From CBDDHT01 sp965228615 (GTDB lineage: Bacteria > Pseudomonadota > Alphaproteobacteria > Rhizobiales > Methyloligellaceae), in the NCBI GenBank assembly GCA_965228615.1, contig CBDDHT010000004.1, positions 3,100,001 through 3,164,000 of the forward strand: 64,000 nt of DNA, read 5' to 3'. Positions 9,072 to 18,079 of the stretch are shown here, piece after piece. Position numbers and translations under genes: made by a program. The notes below the pieces were generated by a model. The model was not told where the DNA came from. It did no database searches and saw only the letters and a list, made by a program, of their open reading frames with translations. Position 1 is the first letter of the stretch. Each line of letters opens with the position of its first letter.

Positions 9072-10286
9072 ATGTTCAGGCAACTTCGGCAATGGTTCGG
9101 CAGATCATTATCGTTCGAGCAGCTGAGCGACCGGGTGGATCGTTGGATCCAGTCCGTCGAAGCTGTGCGGCCGCCTGACAGCAGCGATCCCGTCCAGATG
9201 TTGATCACGAATCCTGCCTGGCTGGAGAGCTGGCGCACCGGCAATGCGGAAATTCTCGAACGTATCGCCGGTGAGTTGTCCCGCGATGCCCAGATCATTG
9301 CCCTGCGCCGTGAGACAATTTCCCAAATCGAGGCGACGGCCCATGCCGGTGCCGTCCTCAATGTCGACCACAGCGATGAAGACAGGCAGATCCTACGCGA
9401 TCAGATCTTCCCCCATCGATCGGTAGATGAGGTTCGCGACGAGTGCTACCGAGGCTATGCATTTGCCGCCGCTCACATCCACGCATTGCGGGCGGTCTCC
9501 CATGAACTCGGCGATGCACGGGAACATGACTGGGTCGACTATTTCAGCGATCTGCACGAGCAGCTTGCAGAGCATTCCATCGGGATGATGATTGCAGAAG
9601 CCAAAGACGACATTTATACGCTCGAATCGTTCGTCCCCGAACTCCGCAGGATCGCCGATGAGGCCTACGAGTCGGCACTTGCGGGCGAGAACTGGCATTA
9701 CGACCGCGATGCGCTGAGACGCGAGCAGGACGAGCAGGAAGCCGAAGCGCGCGATCGCGAGCCACCAAGACAGCCGGGGCTCCAAAAAGAGCAGGTGCTC
9801 GCGCTTTCAGATCTCCTCACCCAGAGAATGAAGCAGATTCAGGAAGGCGGTCTTTACCGGGTCGAGGACCTGGATCCGCCGCGGCCGGAACAGATCTTCG
9901 CGGTCGACACGGCGTTGATGCTGATCGCCCTGGACGAGTGTCTGATCGATACCGACATTGCTATCCAGGGCATGCGCCACATCATTTCGATGACAATGGA
10001 CACCTTCCAGCCGGACAGTATGCCCGCCGAAGACGTCAATATGGATGTGCAACTGGAGTTTCTCGGCCTATGGCGGGAGAATACGGAAGAGCCTCAGCTC
10101 CCACGTTTCTGCGTGGCCGCCGCTCATCTTCTCTACGATATCGAGCCCGTCGACGATGATGAAGAGCACAGTCAGGCCGTTGCCGGCATCGGGGCAGCCA
10201 TTCTGAACGATGCCTGGTCCATGATCGCCGAGACAAAGAACGTCTTCGGCTATGCGGAGCCGACCAGCCTGTTCGAAAACGGCTGA
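9072..10286 (+). CDS. Conserved hypothetical helical protein
   Basis: I do not recognise this 404-residue protein. It is rich in Glu, Asp, Arg and Gln, apparently all alpha-helical, with no signal peptide or membrane segment. A charged stretch near residues 220-240 (EQDEQEAEARDREPPRQ) may be a linker or coiled coil. I start at the Met of MFRQLRQWFGRSLSFEQL; a longer frame back to 8976 adds unconvincing sequence. It lies 22 bases before the acyl-CoA dehydrogenase start and may be co-transcribed with it. Base composition is that of the chromosome block. Confidence 0.6.
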   Translation: MFRQLRQWFGRSLSFEQLSDRVDRWIQSVEAVRPPDSSDPVQMLITNPAWLESWRTGNAEILERIAGELSRDAQIIALRRETISQIEATAHAGAVLNVDHSDEDRQILRDQIFPHRSVDEVRDECYRGYAFAAAHIHALRAVSHELGDAREHDWVDYFSDLHEQLAEHSIGMMIAEAKDDIYTLESFVPELRRIADEAYESALAGENWHYDRDALRREQDEQEAEARDREPPRQPGLQKEQVLALSDLLTQRMKQIQEGGLYRVEDLDPPRPEQIFAVDTALMLIALDECLIDTDIAIQGMRHIISMTMDTFQPDSMPAEDVNMDVQLEFLGLWRENTEEPQLPRFCVAAAHLLYDIEPVDDDEEHSQAVAGIGAAILNDAWSMIAETKNVFGYAEPTSLFENG

Positions 10287-10308
10287 CCACCTACGCAAAG
10301 GACTTGCC

Positions 10309-11442
10309 ATGGACGATCACTTTCTGACCGACGCACAAAAGACCTTGCGGCAGCGGGCGCGGCAGGTCGCCGAAAGCGCGTTGATGCCCATCGCCCGGCA
10401 GGCGGATGAAGATAACATTTTCTGCCGCGCCAATCTCGACGCGGTCGCCGAAGCGGGCTTCATGTCCCTGATCATCCCAGCCAAATTCGGCGGCGGGGGC
10501 GGATCGGAGAAGGACAATGTGATCATGAAGGAAGAGGTTAGCCGGGCGAGCACCAGTGCCGCCTCCCTGATCGAGAACCACAATATGGCAACCCATGCAC
10601 TGATGGCGTCCGGCAGCGACAGGCAGAAGCAGGATCTACTGCCAAAGTTCGCCGTCTGCGAGGTTTTGAGCACGCTGGCAATCACGGAGCCCGAGGCCGG
10701 TTCGGATGTCCGCGCGATTCGCGCCAGAGCAGAGCGAGTTTCCGGCGGTTACAGGATTAACGCCCACAAACGCTATGTGAGCCTCGCGGATATCGCCGGC
10801 ATCGTCATGGTTCTGGCCAAGACAAATCCCGACCCCGCGTCCAACGACATGGGCCTCTTTCTGGTCGACCGTGACACGCCCGGCTTCCGCATCGGAGAAA
10901 AGCAAGAGAAGATGGGCCAGCGCGCGTTGGTTACGGCCGATATTGTCCTGGAGGATTGCGTCGTGCCGGCCGAGGCGCTGCTCGGCGAACCGAACGATGG
11001 CTTCAAAACGATCGTCGCCGCGCTCAATCGCGCCCGCATCTCCATGGGCGCCCAGGCAGTCGGTATCGCGCGCGCGGCTTTCGAAGAGGCCCTCGCCCAT
11101 GCCAAGACGCGGCACACATTCGGCAAGCCCCTGAAAGACCACCAGGCCTTAGGCTTCGGCCTCGCCGACATGGCGATAGAGATCGACGCCGCCCGCCTCA
11201 TGGTCCACCACGCCGCCGACCTGTTCGATGCCGGCGCCGACTATCTCACGGCGGGAGCCAAGGCGAAGCTATTCGCCAGCGAGATGTCCAACCGCGTGGT
11301 CGACAAGGCACTGCAGATCTTTGGCGGGCAAGGCTTTTTCAAGGATTGTCCGATCGAGCGATATTACCGCGATCAGCGGGTAATCGAGCTGTATGGAGGT
11401 AGCTCGGAAATGATGCGGAATACGATTTTACGGTTTTTGTGA
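10309..11442 (+). CDS. Acyl-CoA dehydrogenase family protein
   Basis: FAD-dependent acyl-CoA dehydrogenase, 377 residues, normal length. N-terminal helical, middle beta (LAITEPEAGSDVRAI) and C-terminal helical domains are visible, with the late family motif QIFGGQGFFKDCPIERYYRD. An AAAGGA ribosome-binding site precedes the ATG. The usual catalytic Glu position in the C-terminal motif (YEGT in short/medium-chain enzymes) reads YGGS, and the alternative Glu of isovaleryl-type enzymes (REAFG) reads RHTFG. Substrate and activity are therefore uncertain. It may act in branched-chain or another specialised acyl-CoA oxidation. Confidence 0.9.
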   Translation: MDDHFLTDAQKTLRQRARQVAESALMPIARQADEDNIFCRANLDAVAEAGFMSLIIPAKFGGGGGSEKDNVIMKEEVSRASTSAASLIENHNMATHALMASGSDRQKQDLLPKFAVCEVLSTLAITEPEAGSDVRAIRARAERVSGGYRINAHKRYVSLADIAGIVMVLAKTNPDPASNDMGLFLVDRDTPGFRIGEKQEKMGQRALVTADIVLEDCVVPAEALLGEPNDGFKTIVAALNRARISMGAQAVGIARAAFEEALAHAKTRHTFGKPLKDHQALGFGLADMAIEIDAARLMVHHAADLFDAGADYLTAGAKAKLFASEMSNRVVDKALQIFGGQGFFKDCPIERYYRDQRVIELYGGSSEMMRNTILRFL

Positions 11443-11658
11443 GGAGCTTGTTCAGCCGGCCTGTCCCGGAAGATACCAATGATCTTCAATAACCTGACCC
11501 ATCGGCACTTCTTGATCGAACGTTTTAATACATCAATCTGATGCTGTTCGGTTATTGAGCTCGCGTCAAAAACCGGAACCAAACAGTTGGTTGGTAGAGA
11601 GCGACCCAGGCTTCTTCGACATCGCACACCGGACCATTGACCGTGCTATGTCTGCGAA

Positions 11659-12258
11659 ATGATCTATCTGTTACGCCATGGGCAAACCGTATGGAATGTT
11701 GAGCGTCGAATGCAGGGACGTCTCGATTCCCCCCTGACAGCGCAGGGTATTGGTCAAGCTCAAGCGCTTGGCGTTCTGCTGAATGAGGAGATCGAGAACC
11801 CCGCGCGCTACCACATAGTCAGCAGCCCACTTGGCCGAGCATGGCAGACAGCAGTAATTGTCGCCGAAGGGCTCGGTTTGGCACCACAGGATATTGCTAT
11901 CGATCGTCGGCTCGCAGAACTCGCATACGGTCATTGGGAAGGCCTCACCGTCGATCAGATCAAGGAACGGTTCGCTGAAGACTGGATGCGTCGGAGGGCT
12001 GATCGCTGGAACATCAAGGTGCCCGGCGGAGAATGTTACGCCGAAGTTGCGGAAAGGGCGGGCGCATGGTTGTCGGAAATCTCGGAAGCCGATCGGATCA
12101 TAGCCGTGTGTCACGGTGTCACCTCCAGAGTATTGCGGGGACTCTATGCGCACCTATCAAAGGGTGAAACCATAGAACTCTTGGAGCCGCAGGACAGCCT
12201 CTATCGCCTGTCTGAAGGTCGGATTGAACAGTTGGATGCCCACATCAAAAGCCAGTAG
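11659..12258 (+). CDS. Histidine phosphatase (phosphoglycerate mutase-like) family protein
   Basis: Phosphohistidine-type phosphatase of 199 residues. The catalytic RHG is at residues 6-8 (YLLRHGQTVWN), the second-shell arginine region is RLDSPLT, the acid is in ELAYGHWEG, and the second catalytic histidine is in VCHGVTSRVLRG near residue 152. These enzymes act in the cytoplasm on small phosphorylated metabolites (GpmB or CobC types). The substrate cannot be read from sequence. It stands alone, about 215 bp after the dehydrogenase and 280 bp before the island boundary. The gap to the island holds nothing I can identify. Confidence 0.88.
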   Translation: MIYLLRHGQTVWNVERRMQGRLDSPLTAQGIGQAQALGVLLNEEIENPARYHIVSSPLGRAWQTAVIVAEGLGLAPQDIAIDRRLAELAYGHWEGLTVDQIKERFAEDWMRRRADRWNIKVPGGECYAEVAERAGAWLSEISEADRIIAVCHGVTSRVLRGLYAHLSKGETIELLEPQDSLYRLSEGRIEQLDAHIKSQ

Positions 12259-12536
12259 TCCGTAGTTACGACAACCGGGAACTGGCGGCTCGACTCTCTG
12301 CGGTGCGCAAGGTCGCAATGATGGTTCACATGACCGAGATGGTCGGCAAAAAAAGGTCTTCCGGCCCACTCCGTCCCATGGGGACCATTCCGACGGCCGT
12401 GAGCCTGACAACCTACGCGGGTAACAACGAAGACACCGGTAGACTTGAACCGATCAAAAGCCCCTTAGGGAAAAATATGCTACCCGTGTCTTAGGAACGT
12501 TCTGTTACCTATGTCTCCGGGTCGCACAATGGAAAA

Positions 12537-12584
12537 AATGGCGCGCCGGGGAGGATTCGAACCCCCGACCCCCAGATTCGTAGT
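12537..12584. repeat. Left attachment repeat (tRNA-Arg 3' fragment)
   Basis: 48 bases identical to 28893-28940. The repeat spans the 3' CCA, T arm and variable region up to the anticodon loop of tRNA-Arg on the minus strand. Beyond it the sequence diverges (TAGTTAGG here, TAGTCTGG in the intact gene), so this copy is not a functional tRNA. Confidence 0.93.
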
Positions 12585-12701
12585 TAGGTAGTTTAGACAT
12601 TTCAACACGTTTCATCCGATTTCATATCAATTACTAAATCCCACAAATTTGGTCTTTTCGCCTTTCATTCCATTCCATACGATTTCATGCTATTTCGTTT
12701 T

Positions 12702-12723
12702 TTTGTGACCTATTTGTGACCTA
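12702..12723. promoter_or_regulatory. Tandem 11-bp integrase arm-type sites (left)
   Basis: Two exact, directly adjacent copies of TTTGTGACCTA lie 118 bp inside the left attachment repeat. The same pair, with one mismatch, recurs inside the right end at 28804-28825. The second copy runs into the AGGAG ribosome-binding site of the integrase, so bound integrase could block its own translation or transcription. Confidence 0.75.
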
Positions 12724-12732
12724 GGAGCGCTC

Positions 12733-14073
12733 ATGGCCCGCGTTACAACAATCGCCTCAGTGGAATCCATCAAGGCTGTCGCTGGCCGCCAAATCGAGTA
12801 CCCCGATACCAAGGTGCCGGGGCTCGCGCTTCGCGTCTCGCCGGCAGGCAAGAAATCGTGGACGATGCGGTATCGCACCAACGGCGGCGACCAGCGTCGT
12901 TTGACCCTGGGCCCTTATCCATCCATCGGACTATCTAAGGCTCGCGAACTTGCTCAAAAGACATTGGGCCGCGTCGCTGAGGGCCTAGACCCCGCTGCAC
13001 AGAAGAAGAGAGATAAGGCTGCCGCACTTTCGAAGAAGCTCTCGACAGTCGCAACACTCCTGGAATCCTACTTTGAGGATGCAGCTCGTGGGCGTCATAG
13101 GCCAAACGCCCGGCCAAAGAGGCAAAGCACCCTCAACATGGAGCGAGAGTATTACGAACGCTCGATCAAGCCGAGGTTTGGATCACTTCCGGTCGTCGAA
13201 TTGACTCGCCATGATGTGCAGAGCTTTCTAGATGGAATTAGCGAGACCGCTCCCGCGAGCGCCCGGCACTGTCGCAACATCATCCGCCAAGCCTACAATT
13301 ATGGCATTCGACGCGAAGCGGTTAGCGCCAACCCAGCTCAGCTCACTGATCTACCAAGGTCGCAGTCTCGCGATAGGGTGCTGTCCGATGACGAAATACG
13401 GATTATCTGGGCAGGTGCGATCCGGCCAAAAACCGTCAATGGTCTGCAAATGTCCGCCCCAATGGGCCTCGCAATCTGCCTTGCCATGATCACCCTCCAA
13501 CGGGGAAGCGAAGTCTGCGGCATTCATGCTCGCGAGTTGGACCGTGAGGCAAAGTTATGGACGATTCCCGGGACACGTACCAAGAACCATCTCACGCATG
13601 CCGTGCCGCTGTCAGACCTCGCCATCGATATACTTGATATGGCTTTTGTCCTCGCGGCGATCAAACAGCCCAAGAGTTCAACACGATCAGTGGACCATTG
13701 GGAGGGGTATGCATTTCCCTCCCCTCGAGGCTCTAACGCGATCACCCGCCGCGCCTTCTCTCGAGCCATGAAGCGATTGACCCGTGCCCTCCAAATTCCA
13801 GATGCCACTCCGCACGATTTTCGTCGTACGGGTTCTACAAACATCACAGGCGAGCAGATCGGAATTCCGCGCTTCATTGTATCGCGCGTCCTCAATCAGA
13901 TTTCGGATACAGGGGGCGCGGCAGCGGCGACAGGCGTTTACGACCGCAATGATTATCTCCCAGAGAAACGTCGAGCTCTTGAAGCGTGGAACGCGCTTTT
14001 GCAACAGATCACCGATGACAGGCCAAGAGCTAACAATGTAATTCGGATAAGTGGGTCGGTAGATGCTTTCTGA
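12733..14073 (+). CDS. P4-type tyrosine site-specific integrase
   Basis: Tyrosine recombinase of 446 residues that catalyses integration and excision at the tRNA-Arg core site. An N-terminal arm-binding domain of the DUF4102 type (YPDTKVPGLALRVSPAGKKSW) is followed by a SAM-like core-binding domain and the catalytic domain. Visible catalytic residues are Arg257 (LQRGSEVC), His361 and Arg364 (PHDFRRTG) and Tyr403 (GVYDRNDY). AGGAG sits just upstream of the ATG. The gene is next to the fragmentary attachment copy rather than the intact tRNA, so it belongs to the integrase-proximal arm of the circular form. Confidence 0.95.
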   Translation: MARVTTIASVESIKAVAGRQIEYPDTKVPGLALRVSPAGKKSWTMRYRTNGGDQRRLTLGPYPSIGLSKARELAQKTLGRVAEGLDPAAQKKRDKAAALSKKLSTVATLLESYFEDAARGRHRPNARPKRQSTLNMEREYYERSIKPRFGSLPVVELTRHDVQSFLDGISETAPASARHCRNIIRQAYNYGIRREAVSANPAQLTDLPRSQSRDRVLSDDEIRIIWAGAIRPKTVNGLQMSAPMGLAICLAMITLQRGSEVCGIHARELDREAKLWTIPGTRTKNHLTHAVPLSDLAIDILDMAFVLAAIKQPKSSTRSVDHWEGYAFPSPRGSNAITRRAFSRAMKRLTRALQIPDATPHDFRRTGSTNITGEQIGIPRFIVSRVLNQISDTGGAAAATGVYDRNDYLPEKRRALEAWNALLQQITDDRPRANNVIRISGSVDAF

Positions 14074-14708
14074 GCGAGCCTATCGCTAGCCCAATCTTGA
14101 GGTGTTCGCATCGCTGATGGCTTCTGACTCATCGGACTCTCGTCCGCCTTGCATTGTGACGTTATCTGGCAGGCTTCAAGTGCCGCACGGCTGTAGTGTT
14201 GCAGATGAACCGAAACCTCGACCGTCGCCATCGCTTTCCCGCTACCATCATTCAGCACGCCACTTGGCTATGCGCCCGCTTCACCCAGAGCTTGCAGGCA
14301 TCTGTGCGTACATAGATGGCGATGGCCTGATAAGGACAGACGATGACATGCGTGAGTTGACGCGACAGACGAAACTGGAAAAGATTGCTATTGCGGTTCT
14401 GCTTGAACACGAGGCGCCCCTAATGAGACAGCCGTCGTATGAAAAGGTGAAGGCAAGAGGGGCGGCACCGAGGAGCTTGTCAACTTTGGCACGAAGATGA
14501 GTCGGGCCAAGAAGGCGATTGTCAATCTGTCAGGTCACGGTTATTGGCCAGCCCGTGAGCCCCATTGAGCCGGCGGGCTATGTGTCCATGGATTGAATAA
14601 ATCGTGCGATGCTGAAGGAGGTGCCAAACGGCCGTTCGACCCATAAGCGCGACTCATGTTAATTTTGCGATATTGCTAGAATGCCAACAATAATTGGAGA
14701 GGCAAGGC
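14074..14708. other. Gap without a convincing gene
   Basis: About 630 bases between the integrase and the next gene. An open frame over 14102-14500 exists, but it lacks a ribosome-binding site and recognisable sequence; I do not call it. No hairpin or repeat stands out. Confidence 0.4.
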
Positions 14709-15041
14709 ATGGCCGACGCAAAAATAGGAAAACTACGCGAACCTGAGGCTCGTATTTTGGCGCTGCAAATTGCAGCTACTTTCCCCGATCATCAAGCATC
14801 AACGACAGATATTAAGTCAACCGCTCCTCAGTTCCGAGAATGGTCCGACGATGACTTAAAGCCGTCCAATACGCGCGGCAACGAATGTATGTGGCAACAG
14901 ATACTTGGCAACGCAGTCGGATCACATCAAAATTCAACAGTCAGCATCTTTGCTAAGGGATACGCCGAGAAAACGCAGAACGGTATACGAGTGACTGACA
15001 AGGGGATAGCTATGTTAAAAGGGAAAGGTCTTTACGCGTAG
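14709..15041 (+). CDS. Small hypothetical protein, possible DNA-binding domain
   Basis: 110 residues, not recognised with confidence. The ATG at 14709 is preceded by GGAGAGG at good spacing, so the start is well supported. It contains REPEARILALQIAATFPDH near the N-terminus and ends with RVTDKGIAMLKGKGLYA. This pattern recalls the winged-helix N-terminal domains of restriction-type proteins (Mrr-N-like), but the match is by eye. Its end overlaps the end of the convergent methyltransferase gene by 10 bp. The pairing with a methyltransferase suggests a restriction- or phage-related role; this is inference. Confidence 0.65.
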   Translation: MADAKIGKLREPEARILALQIAATFPDHQASTTDIKSTAPQFREWSDDDLKPSNTRGNECMWQQILGNAVGSHQNSTVSIFAKGYAEKTQNGIRVTDKGIAMLKGKGLYA

Positions 15042-15628
15042 CGAGCCTTATAGCCCGGTTTGAACCACTTAAGTTCGGTCCCGCGCGACGCATCTTTATC
15101 CCAAACGAACCACGCATAAGCGGTTGTTCCAGAGCCTTTCCGCTCCGCTCCTGCGGGATAGAACGTGATCCGCTCGCTAAAGACCCAGACACGACTTGGT
15201 GGGTGTTCGAAAAAGATCGTGCGGGCGCGATTAGCGCCTTCAAGAAACGCAAGCCGGAGCAGCAACGCGAACTTGCGGTTAGAGTAACTCACACCACTTC
15301 TCACAAATCCCTCTGCGCAATTGTAAGGCGGGTTTGTAATGATGTTGTCAGCCGATCTTGGGGGCTCAAGGAAGTCGATGCCAGGCTCGCCATGCCCCCG
15401 TTCATAGAGATCGGAGCTATAGACAGGCCGTCCTGTTTCCTTGAGAACTTCGGACATTGCGCCGTCACCGCAAGCGCATTCCCAAATGTCTCCGTCAAAT
15501 TTCTCGTTGTCGATCAGGGCGAATGTGGCCCATCGCGGTGTTGGGAAATAGTCGGCTCCGCTGAGATCAGCAAACCGTTTCATGGTCGGCTTGAAGCCGC
15601 CGTTCAAATTATAGGTCGCGTCCGGCAT
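15032..15628 (-). CDS. DNA N6-adenine methyltransferase-like protein
   Basis: 198-residue S-adenosylmethionine-dependent DNA methyltransferase. The cofactor-binding motif I region is WECACGDGAMSEVL, and the catalytic motif IV is NPPY, the signature of N6-adenine (or N4-cytosine) enzymes. There is a GGAGG ribosome-binding site. It has no large target-recognition domain, and no restriction endonuclease gene lies directly beside it, so it looks like a solitary phage/island methylase that may modify the element's own DNA against host restriction. Target sequence unknown. Confidence 0.82.
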   Translation of the reverse strand: MPDATYNLNGGFKPTMKRFADLSGADYFPTPRWATFALIDNEKFDGDIWECACGDGAMSEVLKETGRPVYSSDLYERGHGEPGIDFLEPPRSADNIITNPPYNCAEGFVRSGVSYSNRKFALLLRLAFLEGANRARTIFFEHPPSRVWVFSERITFYPAGAERKGSGTTAYAWFVWDKDASRGTELKWFKPGYKARYA

Positions 15629-15934
15629 GTCAGGTCCTCCATTCCGGAAATAGTAACAGAATCATATGGTTAAAAAATAATTGATGGTGGGGCAAATTGA
15701 CTCACTCTCGCCGTCGCGTTGTGCGGATCGGTGAGAGGACTCAACCCAGGTTCTGCAGCAGCTACACCAGCCGCTGGAAAATTTGGGGGAGATATCACGG
15801 TGAATAGAAATGGCGTCGCCTCGCTTCCCGAGAACGTCACGCAAGAGATGTACGATCGGCTTGTCCCCCGGAAGCACCTACTACTACAAGGGTAAGCAGT
15901 ATCAGCGGAGGCAGTGATTTTTCGAGCGGCAGGG
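15629..15934. other. Gap with degenerate coding-like fragments
   Basis: About 300 bases without a supported gene. The plus strand contains a short stretch ending GSTYYYKGKQYQRRQ and a stop that reads like the tail of a decayed gene, but no start or ribosome-binding site accompanies it. Confidence 0.3.
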
Positions 15935-16696
15935 CTATTGTTGGGGCGCAGGAGTGACACGCATAAGCGATGATAAAAAGGCGACGGACTCTGGGGGCGG
16001 AGGAGAGTTAGCCTCGTATCCAGTTGCTATGCTCATTGTCGATGTTGTTCCGGCCACCATCCGATAGTCATATTTCGCGCTCATGCGGGCCAGTTTCTTT
16101 CTACCAGCGAGCTTCCCCATAAGACCCAATGTACTGTTCTCAATTTTGATCTCGGTATCGGTGAGCCCTTGTGTCATTGCAAACGCCTTGAGGTAAGAAC
16201 GCATCAAATCTCTCGGCTCCATGCTTGAAACTTTGGTTGGCGAAATGCACTCGGCACGCAAGAGCGCCCTATTTGTGTAGACATTGGCTTGCTCATAAGT
16301 ACCGCCAGACATAGGTAAGATTTCTGGTTGCGCCGGGAACGTGACCCGAAACTCACATCCGCGCGGTGAGTAAGTCACTGTTGTTGCTCTTGGGGTGGAG
16401 TGTGGGTCATTCGGCGACTCGATGCGCGCGCCCTGATAGGCGGCGACGGCGAGGATCAGAGATGCCAGCACACCGACGACGAGAGGTCCGCGGTAGGTAT
16501 CGGCGCCCGTTTGACGGCAGATCCAATAGGTGATGCCGCCAAATATAAAGGAGAAGATCACAAATCCTGCGGCGGCGCCGAATGTTTCCCCCAAACCACG
16601 CGCCGAATCGACGTTGAATCCTGGCGTGTCGGTAGCGACAAAAAAGGCTGTGCAAATGGCCGCGGTGAGAGCGTATGCCACAAGCAATCGCAACAT
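15935..16696 (-). CDS. Membrane-anchored hypothetical protein
   Basis: 253 residues, not recognised. Three hydrophobic segments lie within the first ~95 residues (LLVAYALTAAICTAFFVA; FGAAAGFVIFSFIFGGITYWI; PLVVGVLASLILAVAAYQGA). A ~150-residue soluble domain follows, starting near PRGCEFRVTFPAQPEI, that is probably periplasmic. The gene starts within TAATG, sharing one base with the stop of the upstream gene, so the two are translationally coupled. Function unknown; the soluble part could be a sensor or an immunity-type domain. Confidence 0.65.
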   Translation of the reverse strand: MLRLLVAYALTAAICTAFFVATDTPGFNVDSARGLGETFGAAAGFVIFSFIFGGITYWICRQTGADTYRGPLVVGVLASLILAVAAYQGARIESPNDPHSTPRATTVTYSPRGCEFRVTFPAQPEILPMSGGTYEQANVYTNRALLRAECISPTKVSSMEPRDLMRSYLKAFAMTQGLTDTEIKIENSTLGLMGKLAGRKKLARMSAKYDYRMVAGTTSTMSIATGYEANSPPPPESVAFLSSLMRVTPAPQQ

Positions 16697-17124
16697 TATG
16701 TCGTGCCCGCGGGTTTTGGTTCAACTCCAGCATCTCTGGCCTGAGCGACTTCTTCAGCACGCTCCTCAGTGCCCATGTCGACGATTTCTTGATCCGGGTA
16801 GCCGAAAGCACGGAGGATCGCGATCTCTTCGTTTCCGACATGTGAAAGATCGGTCGGCGAGGCCTCCTCAAGATGGGGCGGTTCTGGCCATTCGCGATTT
16901 GGGTGTGGGGGTGCAAACAATTCAGAGGTGAGAACGGCTACGAGCCATGCCGGAGCAAGCATTCCCATGGTTACTATAGAGTGCAAGAACAGATCTCCAG
17001 CGTCACAGTTTGCGTGTTTAGCGCAGTCCGCTGCGGTGGGTAAGAAACCAACGAGCACCAGCCAAGCAATCCCGCCCGCGATGAACCCTTTGCGATTGAT
17101 CTCAGCCATTGTGACCAGCCCCAC
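16696..17124 (-). CDS. Hypothetical membrane protein
   Basis: 142 residues, not recognised. One hydrophobic segment is near residues 11-27 and a second near residues 48-66 (HSIVTMGMLAPAWLVAVLTSELF), with a polar, Pro- and Glu-rich C-terminal tail. It is the first gene of a two-gene leftward unit with the membrane protein at 15935-16696. Composition is similar to the rest of the island. Confidence 0.6.
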   Translation of the reverse strand: MGLVTMAEINRKGFIAGGIAWLVLVGFLPTAADCAKHANCDAGDLFLHSIVTMGMLAPAWLVAVLTSELFAPPHPNREWPEPPHLEEASPTDLSHVGNEEIAILRAFGYPDQEIVDMGTEERAEEVAQARDAGVEPKPAGTT

Positions 17125-17152
17125 ATGATTGGTCCGGTTTGAATGTTAGTTC

Positions 17153-17419
17153 ATGGTTGGCCTTTTCTGCAACGGGATGACGGATTCTGGTGCTGTAGCG
17201 TTCCTAGTTCGAACCGAGATGGAGAAAGCCGCGAGAGACAACGGCTTCAGGGTCGAGCCCGGCGCCGACGGCCCAAGGCTCGTCTATGCCTCGACCACTG
17301 CCCATGGCTGGGCATCCCGGCGAGTTCTTCGACCAAGTGCTCTTCTGCTGGACCCAGGAGCCACCACGCGGAATGGGCTAAAAATTCAAAGAGACTTTGC
17401 GGCTTCAGAGTTGGCATAG
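17153..17419 (+). CDS. Small hypothetical protein upstream of HD hydrolase
   Basis: 88 residues if the ATG at 17153 is used. The Met at 17177 (MTDSGAVAFLVRTEMEKAA) is an alternative and gives a more natural start, but neither has a strong ribosome-binding site. It has no membrane segment and no motif I recognise. It ends 10 bases before the HD-domain gene on the same strand and is probably co-transcribed with it. A functional partnership, such as a toxin with its alarmone-linked partner, is possible but unproven. Confidence 0.5.
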   Translation: MVGLFCNGMTDSGAVAFLVRTEMEKAARDNGFRVEPGADGPRLVYASTTAHGWASRRVLRPSALLLDPGATTRNGLKIQRDFAASELA

Positions 17420-17429
17420 GAGGGATCGC

Positions 17430-17972
17430 ATGAGTGGTGTCCTTTTGGTCGCACGTGCCTGGCACTTTGCAGCGGAGCGACATTCAGAACAGAGGCGGAA
17501 AGGCGAGGCTCAGGAACCCTATGTAAATCACGTGGCAGAGGTGGCCGAGCTTGTTGCTATGGCGACCGAGGGCAACGACTCGAACCTAGTGGCGGCTGCT
17601 GTCTTGCACGACACGGTCGAAGATACTGTCACGCTGCCAATGGAAATCGCATCGACCTTCAATGAAGACATAGCGAGCCTTGTCGCGGAAGTGACTGATG
17701 ACAAGGACCTGCCGAAGCAGAAGCGTAAGGACCTCCAAGTGCAGAATGCGCCCCACAAGAGCAATCGCGCGAAGATCGTTAAGCTGGCCGATATGACATC
17801 GAACCTCCGCTTCATTGCGAAAAGCCCGCCAGCAGACTGGAGCTCGGAACGCCGACAGGACTATCTTGAGTGGGCGGAGAATGTTGCTGAAGGACCAAGG
17901 GGCGGAAACCTCTGGATCGAAGCGCGGTTTGACGAGGCTGCCAAACGGCTCAAACGAGCGCTCGGTATCTGA
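17430..17972 (+). CDS. HD-domain hydrolase, small alarmone hydrolase (MESH1/SpoT)-like
   Basis: 180 residues with the HD fold of (p)ppGpp hydrolases. An early His is in YVNHVAEVAEL, the HD pair is in VLHDTVEDT, and a later Asp is in KLADMTSNLRFI. The length and lack of synthetase or regulatory domains match stand-alone small alarmone hydrolases. The start at 17430 is chosen because GGAGGGATC precedes it. In an island such an enzyme may detoxify a nucleotide toxin or reset the stringent response, but substrate specificity cannot be read here. Confidence 0.8.
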   Translation: MSGVLLVARAWHFAAERHSEQRRKGEAQEPYVNHVAEVAELVAMATEGNDSNLVAAAVLHDTVEDTVTLPMEIASTFNEDIASLVAEVTDDKDLPKQKRKDLQVQNAPHKSNRAKIVKLADMTSNLRFIAKSPPADWSSERRQDYLEWAENVAEGPRGGNLWIEARFDEAAKRLKRALGI

Positions 17973-18079
17973 CGTGTTTCGACAGGCGGCAGAGTCTGTG
18001 TCTGAAACTCTGCGGGCGATGTTAGGCGAGGCCTACAACCAGCACCTCGCCCGATATTGACCAGACCCTCACCGAACAT

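Noticed and set aside
12541..12585. Second tRNA-Arg gene
   Set aside because: Only the 3' part is present; sequence diverges in the anticodon loop, so it is the attachment fragment.
14102..14500. 132-codon open frame after the integrase
   Set aside because: No ribosome-binding site, no recognisable domain and poor protein-like sequence over most of its length.
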